A stretch of 64,000 nt of DNA from positions 57,593 to 121,592 of the forward strand of contig CAMTMZ010000003.1 of assembly GCA_947073765.1 (NCBI GenBank), read 5' to 3'. Numbering within the stretch: position 1 is the stretch's first letter; each line of letters opens with the position of its first letter. The position numbers and the translations under genes were made by a program. Below the pieces are notes generated by a model that was given only the letters and a program-made list of their open reading frames with translations, was not told the DNA's origin and searched no databases. This document shows, piece after piece, positions 61,018 through 64,000 of this stretch. This stretch comes from an uncultured Bacillota bacterium. GTDB taxonomy: Bacteria > Bacillota > Clostridia > Oscillospirales > Oscillospiraceae.

Positions 61018-62319
61018 ATGGAACGATACTATCAGCCCGAGATCGAGTGTGCGTCCCGGGAGCAAATCAAGGCCTGGCAGGACGAGCGTCTGGTAAGGCA
61101 GGTGCGCCACGTCTGGGACAACGTGCCCTACTACCGGAAGAAGATGGAGGAGAAGGGCCTCACCCCCGACGACATCAAATCCAGCGACGACCTGCACAAG
61201 CTGCCCTTTATCACCAAGGCCGACCTGCGGGAGGCCTACCCCTACGGGCTGGTAGCCAAGCCCCTGAAGGAGTGCGTGCGCATCCAGTCCACCTCCGGCA
61301 CCACCGGCAAGCGGGTGGTGGCCTTTTACACTCAGCACGACATCGACCTGTGGGAGGACTGCTGTGCCCGGGCCATCATGGCCGCCGGGGGTACCGAGGA
61401 GGATGTGTGTCAGGTGTCCTACGGTTACGGCCTCTTCACCGGCGGCCCCGGCCTCAACGGCGGGTCCCATAAGGTGGGCTGCCTGACCATCCCCACCTCC
61501 TCGGGGAACACTGAGCGGCAGATCATGTTTATCCAGGACCTGAACGCCACCATTCTGTGCTGTACTCCCTCCTACGCCGCCTACATCGGAGAGACCATGA
61601 AGGAGATGGGGCTCACCCCCGATCAGATCCCCCTGAAGGCGGGTATCTTCGGCGCGGAGGCCTGGAGCGAGGAGATGCGCCAGGACATTCAGAATACGCT
61701 GGGCATCAAGGCCTACGATATCTACGGCCTGACGGAGCTGTCCGGCCCCGGTGTGTCCTTTGAGTGCTCCGCCCAGACGGGGATGCACATCAACGAGGAC
61801 CACTTCATTGCCGAGATCATCGACCCGGAGACCGGAGAGGTGCTCCCCGAGGGCACGCAGGGCGAGCTGGTGTTCACCTCCATCACCAAGGAGGCCTTCC
61901 CCCTGCTGCGTTACCGTACCCGGGACATCTGCACCCTCACCCGGGAGCCCTGTTCCTGCGGCCGCACCCACGTGAAGATGATCAAGCCCCAGGGCCGTAC
62001 CGACGACATGCTCATCATCCGGGGCGTCAACGTGTTCCCGTCCCAGATCGAGACGGTTCTCCTGAACCACGGCTATCCTGCCAACTATCAGATCATTGTG
62101 GACCGGGTGAAGTCTACCGATACCCTGGACGTCCAGGTGGAGATGACTCCCGAGATGTTTACCGACAACATGGGCGAGATTGCCAAGCGGCAGAAGGAGC
62201 TGGTAGACGGCCTGCGCGCTATGCTGGGGCTGGCGGCCAAGGTGACCCTGGTGGCCCCCAAGACCATTGTCCGCAGCGAGGGCAAAGCGGTGCGGGTGAT
62301 CGACAAGCGGAAAATTTAA
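61018..62319 (+). CDS. paaK: Phenylacetate-CoA ligase
   Basis: 433 residues. The AMP motif is RIQSTSGTTGKRVVAFYT, with YGLTELSGPGVSFEC, RYRTRDICTLTREPCSCGRT, DDMLIIRGVNVFPSQIE and the terminal catalytic Lys in EGKAVRVIDKR. With IorAB it would interconvert arylacetyl-CoA and arylacetate. In peptide-fermenting anaerobes the ligase can run in reverse to make ATP. The ATG at 61018 is preferred because AAAGGAA precedes it. Followed by an ACT protein, the usual IorAB-PaaK-ACT order. Confidence 0.93.
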   Translation: MERYYQPEIECASREQIKAWQDERLVRQVRHVWDNVPYYRKKMEEKGLTPDDIKSSDDLHKLPFITKADLREAYPYGLVAKPLKECVRIQSTSGTTGKRVVAFYTQHDIDLWEDCCARAIMAAGGTEEDVCQVSYGYGLFTGGPGLNGGSHKVGCLTIPTSSGNTERQIMFIQDLNATILCCTPSYAAYIGETMKEMGLTPDQIPLKAGIFGAEAWSEEMRQDIQNTLGIKAYDIYGLTELSGPGVSFECSAQTGMHINEDHFIAEIIDPETGEVLPEGTQGELVFTSITKEAFPLLRYRTRDICTLTREPCSCGRTHVKMIKPQGRTDDMLIIRGVNVFPSQIETVLLNHGYPANYQIIVDRVKSTDTLDVQVEMTPEMFTDNMGEIAKRQKELVDGLRAMLGLAAKVTLVAPKTIVRSEGKAVRVIDKRKI

Positions 62320-62331
62320 GGAGGGAAGACG

Positions 62332-62766
62332 ATGAGCATCAAGCAGATTTCCGTCTTTTTGGAAAATAAGCCCGGCGCGCTCTACGCCATGACCGGTGTG
62401 CTGGCCCAGAACAAAATTGACATGCGTGCTTTCTCCTTGGCTGAGACCAGCGACTTTGGCATCGCCCGCGTCATCGTGGATGACGTCTACAAGACCACCA
62501 CCGTCCTAAAGGATGCGGGCTACGTCCACAATGTCACCCCTGTGCTGGGGGTGGCCATTCCCGACGTGCCCGGGGGGCTGAACAAGGTGCTCCAGGTGCT
62601 CACCGACGCCAAGGTGAACGTGGAGTATATGTACGCCTTTCTGGGGGGGCGGGATGTGGACCACGCCTACATGATCTTCCGTGTGGAGGACAACGCCGCC
62701 GCCGCTGCTGCCCTGGCCAAGCGGGGTATCCAGATTGTGGAACAGGAAGAGATAGACAAGCTGTAA
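62332..62766 (+). CDS. Tandem ACT-domain protein
   Basis: 144 residues with two ACT domains: KQISVFLENKPGALYAMTGV at the start and DVPGGLNKVLQVLTDAKVNV after residue 70. ACT domains bind amino acids. Proteins of this type are found next to IorAB/PaaK in many clostridia and presumably sense aromatic amino acids and modulate the ligase or oxidoreductase. GGAGGG precedes the ATG, 12 bases after paaK. Confidence 0.9.
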   Translation: MSIKQISVFLENKPGALYAMTGVLAQNKIDMRAFSLAETSDFGIARVIVDDVYKTTTVLKDAGYVHNVTPVLGVAIPDVPGGLNKVLQVLTDAKVNVEYMYAFLGGRDVDHAYMIFRVEDNAAAAAALAKRGIQIVEQEEIDKL

Positions 62767-63046
62767 GCAAAAGCCTTCCCCTTTGGTAGCTACTCATAAA
62801 ACAGTATCAACCAACAAACTGAAACAGGGTGGCTGCCATACAGGGTGCAGAAAAAGGCGAGTGAGAAACAAAGCGTTTCTTGCCCGCTTTTTTCATGCCC
62901 TTTGTTACGCAGTAGGGGCTGAAAAAGCATTGATACAGGCGGCTTTGCGGGCGCGTTTCTCGCGCGGCAAGGGATTTGTACCTTTTTCCTTAAAAACGCC
63001 TTTCTACTGCGTAACAAAACTGTGGTAACTATCCGAGGGAGCATAA

Positions 63047-63142
63047 CCGCCTATGTTGGATTTCCCTATGTTGGAAAAACCTACATTGGATTATCCTACG
63101 TTGGAAAATCCAACGCAATTAAATAAAGATATAAATAACTAA
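63047..63142 (+). pseudogene. C-terminal remnant of an ICE replication initiator-like gene with 15-base repeats
   Basis: The frame is closed by a TAA at 63044-63046 and no start with ribosome site is seen. It reads PMLDF, PMLEK, PTLDY, PTLEN, PTQLN, KDINN, stop. I recall the Pro-x-Leu pentapeptide run and ending PTQLNKDINN from RepA/DUF6017-like proteins of Tn1549-type elements. The five pentapeptides are a 15-base imperfect tandem repeat (63050-63124). Taken as a truncated fragment. Confidence 0.5.
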
Positions 63143-63484
63143 AGAAAAATCAAATACAGATTTAATCAAATACCGTTTCCCTTCCTACCCTTTCCCTACT
63201 CCCTTCCCTTTGAAGCAAGACAACGCGGCAGAGCCGCCGGAATGGAAAAAGAATAGAACGGAAATGACAGCATAAAGAAGTATCGTTTGCTATGTTACGC
63301 AATAGAACACTGTTTTTAAGGGTGGGAGTATTAAAACCCTTGCTCCTGCCCCTATCGCCGCTGTAATGCCGCTTAAATCAAGCGAGAGAAGCCATTTAAT
63401 GCGTATCATTCCATAATGGATTGAGAGCGTAAGCGGTCTATCCGATTGCGCTCTCTTAGCCGCCCAACAGCAAAGACAGGGAAA

Positions 63485-63530
63485 GCCGTCAAGGACGCGT
63501 AAGCGTGCATTTTATCCTTGACGGCTTTTT
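63485..63530. terminator. Terminator-like hairpin in the mobile element
   Basis: An 11-bp stem (63485-63495 with 63515-63525) followed by TTTTT on the plus strand, just past the end of the minus-strand HTH gene. Confidence 0.6.
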
Positions 63531-63546
63531 CTGGCTTTGCTACTGC

Positions 63547-63750
63547 CTACCTGTCAAAACGGAATTGCAGGATAGCTTTGATAAGCTGTGCTTTCAAACG
63601 GTCTTGAATATCGTCGTTGATATGTCCCCGATAGGTAGACAGGTACTTGATATGTCCGGCATAGTGCCACAATACCGCGTCTATGGCTTCTGGCTCGCCG
63701 GCGACAGCTTTTTCAATAACTTCAAAGGGTATCAGCTTCTTGTTCCTCAT
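63547..63750 (-). CDS. Conjugative-transposon helix-turn-helix protein
   Basis: 67 residues. KKLIPFEVIEKAVAGEPEAI and VLWHYAGHIKYLS, with RLKAQLIKAILQFRF, match the small HTH protein of Tn916-type elements (Orf8-like) that always follows a sigma-like factor. It overlaps the end of that factor by 29 bases. In Tn916 the pair regulates excision or transfer genes. Confidence 0.8.
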   Translation of the reverse strand: MRNKKLIPFEVIEKAVAGEPEAIDAVLWHYAGHIKYLSTYRGHINDDIQDRLKAQLIKAILQFRFDR

Positions 63751-64000
63751 GTTCTGATTTTAACCATTCCTTTCTCAACTGCTTCAATGCCGCGTGTTTC
63801 CAGTAATTAGCTGTGCTTCTGTTTCGTCCATACTCGTTCCCGACTTCTGTATCAGTGTAACCGAGGAAGAAGTACATCAGCAGGACAACACGCCGTTGCT
63901 CCGGCAATCTGGCTAATGCGTCGGCTAACCGTTTGCTTGCCACAACAATTTTCTGCCCTTTCACAACAAAAACAGTTGGAATGTCGTATTGCTCAAAGTA
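63722..64000 (-). CDS. Sigma-70-family factor of a conjugative transposon, 5' end outside the window
   Basis: The gene runs off the right edge; 92 codons are visible. The sigma region 4 HTH is LADALARLPEQRRVVLLMYF with LGYTDTEVGNEYGRNRSTAN, ending LKQLRKEWLK. It is like Orf7 of Tn916. The visible frame has no stop up to the edge, and an internal GTG at 63964 is not needed as a start. Confidence 0.8.
   Translation of the reverse strand, partial: YFEQYDIPTVFVVKGQKIVVASKRLADALARLPEQRRVVLLMYFFLGYTDTEVGNEYGRNRSTANYWKHAALKQLRKEWLKSEHEEQEADTL

Larger units (their letters stand above)
62767..63546. other. Junction with an integrative element; mostly non-coding
   Basis: Base composition drops in this stretch. 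I see no intact gene. It contains a RepA-like remnant (63047-63142), related TTACGCA-type fragments near 62904, 63007 and 63293, and a terminator-like stem (63485-63530). The exact integration point is not visible; it must lie after the ACT gene. Confidence 0.5.

Noticed and set aside
63050..63124. Short tandem repeats as a possible CRISPR or iteron array
   Set aside because: The units are 15 bases in direct tandem with no spacers and stay in frame as pentapeptides ending in a stop, so they are coding repeats of a truncated gene.

Overview
The window is high-GC chromosomal DNA from a spore-forming anaerobic Firmicute. It most resembles a gut Clostridium of the Oscillospirales (Flavonifractor/Intestinimonas/Lawsonibacter type). 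The pointers are SpoIID, RNase Y, a split GlgC/GlgD ADP-glucose pyrophosphorylase, the histidine-to-formate route with FtcD, FchA and Fhs, IorAB, and the many ATGA or GTGA gene overlaps. This placement is inferred from gene content, not from a search.

Layout. 1-15.8 kb holds housekeeping genes in mixed orientation: ssb (partial), rpsR, gap, rny, spoIID, a hemerythrin-response regulator fusion, lepA, a small EamA-type membrane protein behind a structured leader, an XRE regulator, pta, mnmE, a FAD dehydrogenase, a frameshifted membrane protein gene and a dCMP deaminase. A cluster of DnaA-box-like sites lies upstream of mnmE. 15.8-32.9 kb is a histidine and one-carbon region. It contains hutH with a DapF-fold racemase, a YuiF-like transporter, fhs, an Lrp regulator with hutI and hutU, a divergent LysR regulator, ftcD, fchA, a THF riboswitch with folT, hutD, folC and a formate channel. 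Together these would take histidine to glutamate, pass the formimino carbon to folate, recover ATP by Fhs running in reverse and export formate. Folate uptake and polyglutamylation are encoded alongside. 32.9-41.5 kb is a glycogen operon, glgB-C-D-A-P, on the minus strand.

43.15-55.83 kb holds 18 tightly packed genes collinear with the head and contractile-tail genes of the Bacillus PBSX element: terminase, portal, protease, capsid, connectors, sheath, tube, LysM protein, hub, spike and baseplate. It has no integrase, repressor, replication, tail-fibre or lysis gene. A 235-residue protein sits where the long tape measure should be. The reading frames are all open, overlapping and host-like in composition, so this looks like a resident, possibly domesticated particle (GTA-like or tailocin-like) rather than a dying prophage. 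It is the strongest candidate for an undescribed system here.

55.9-62.8 kb encodes aromatic or acyl-acid metabolism: an acyl-CoA synthetase, a YerC/TrpR-like regulator, iorA, iorB, paaK and a tandem-ACT protein. From about 62.8 kb the base composition drops and the window enters an integrative/conjugative element, with a RepA-like C-terminal remnant, a small HTH protein and a sigma-70-like factor that runs off the end.

No tRNA, rRNA or CRISPR array was recognised. Beyond the THF riboswitch, several apparently structured non-coding stretches stand out (8494-8569, 20055-20168, 22740-22850) that I could not assign to a known class.
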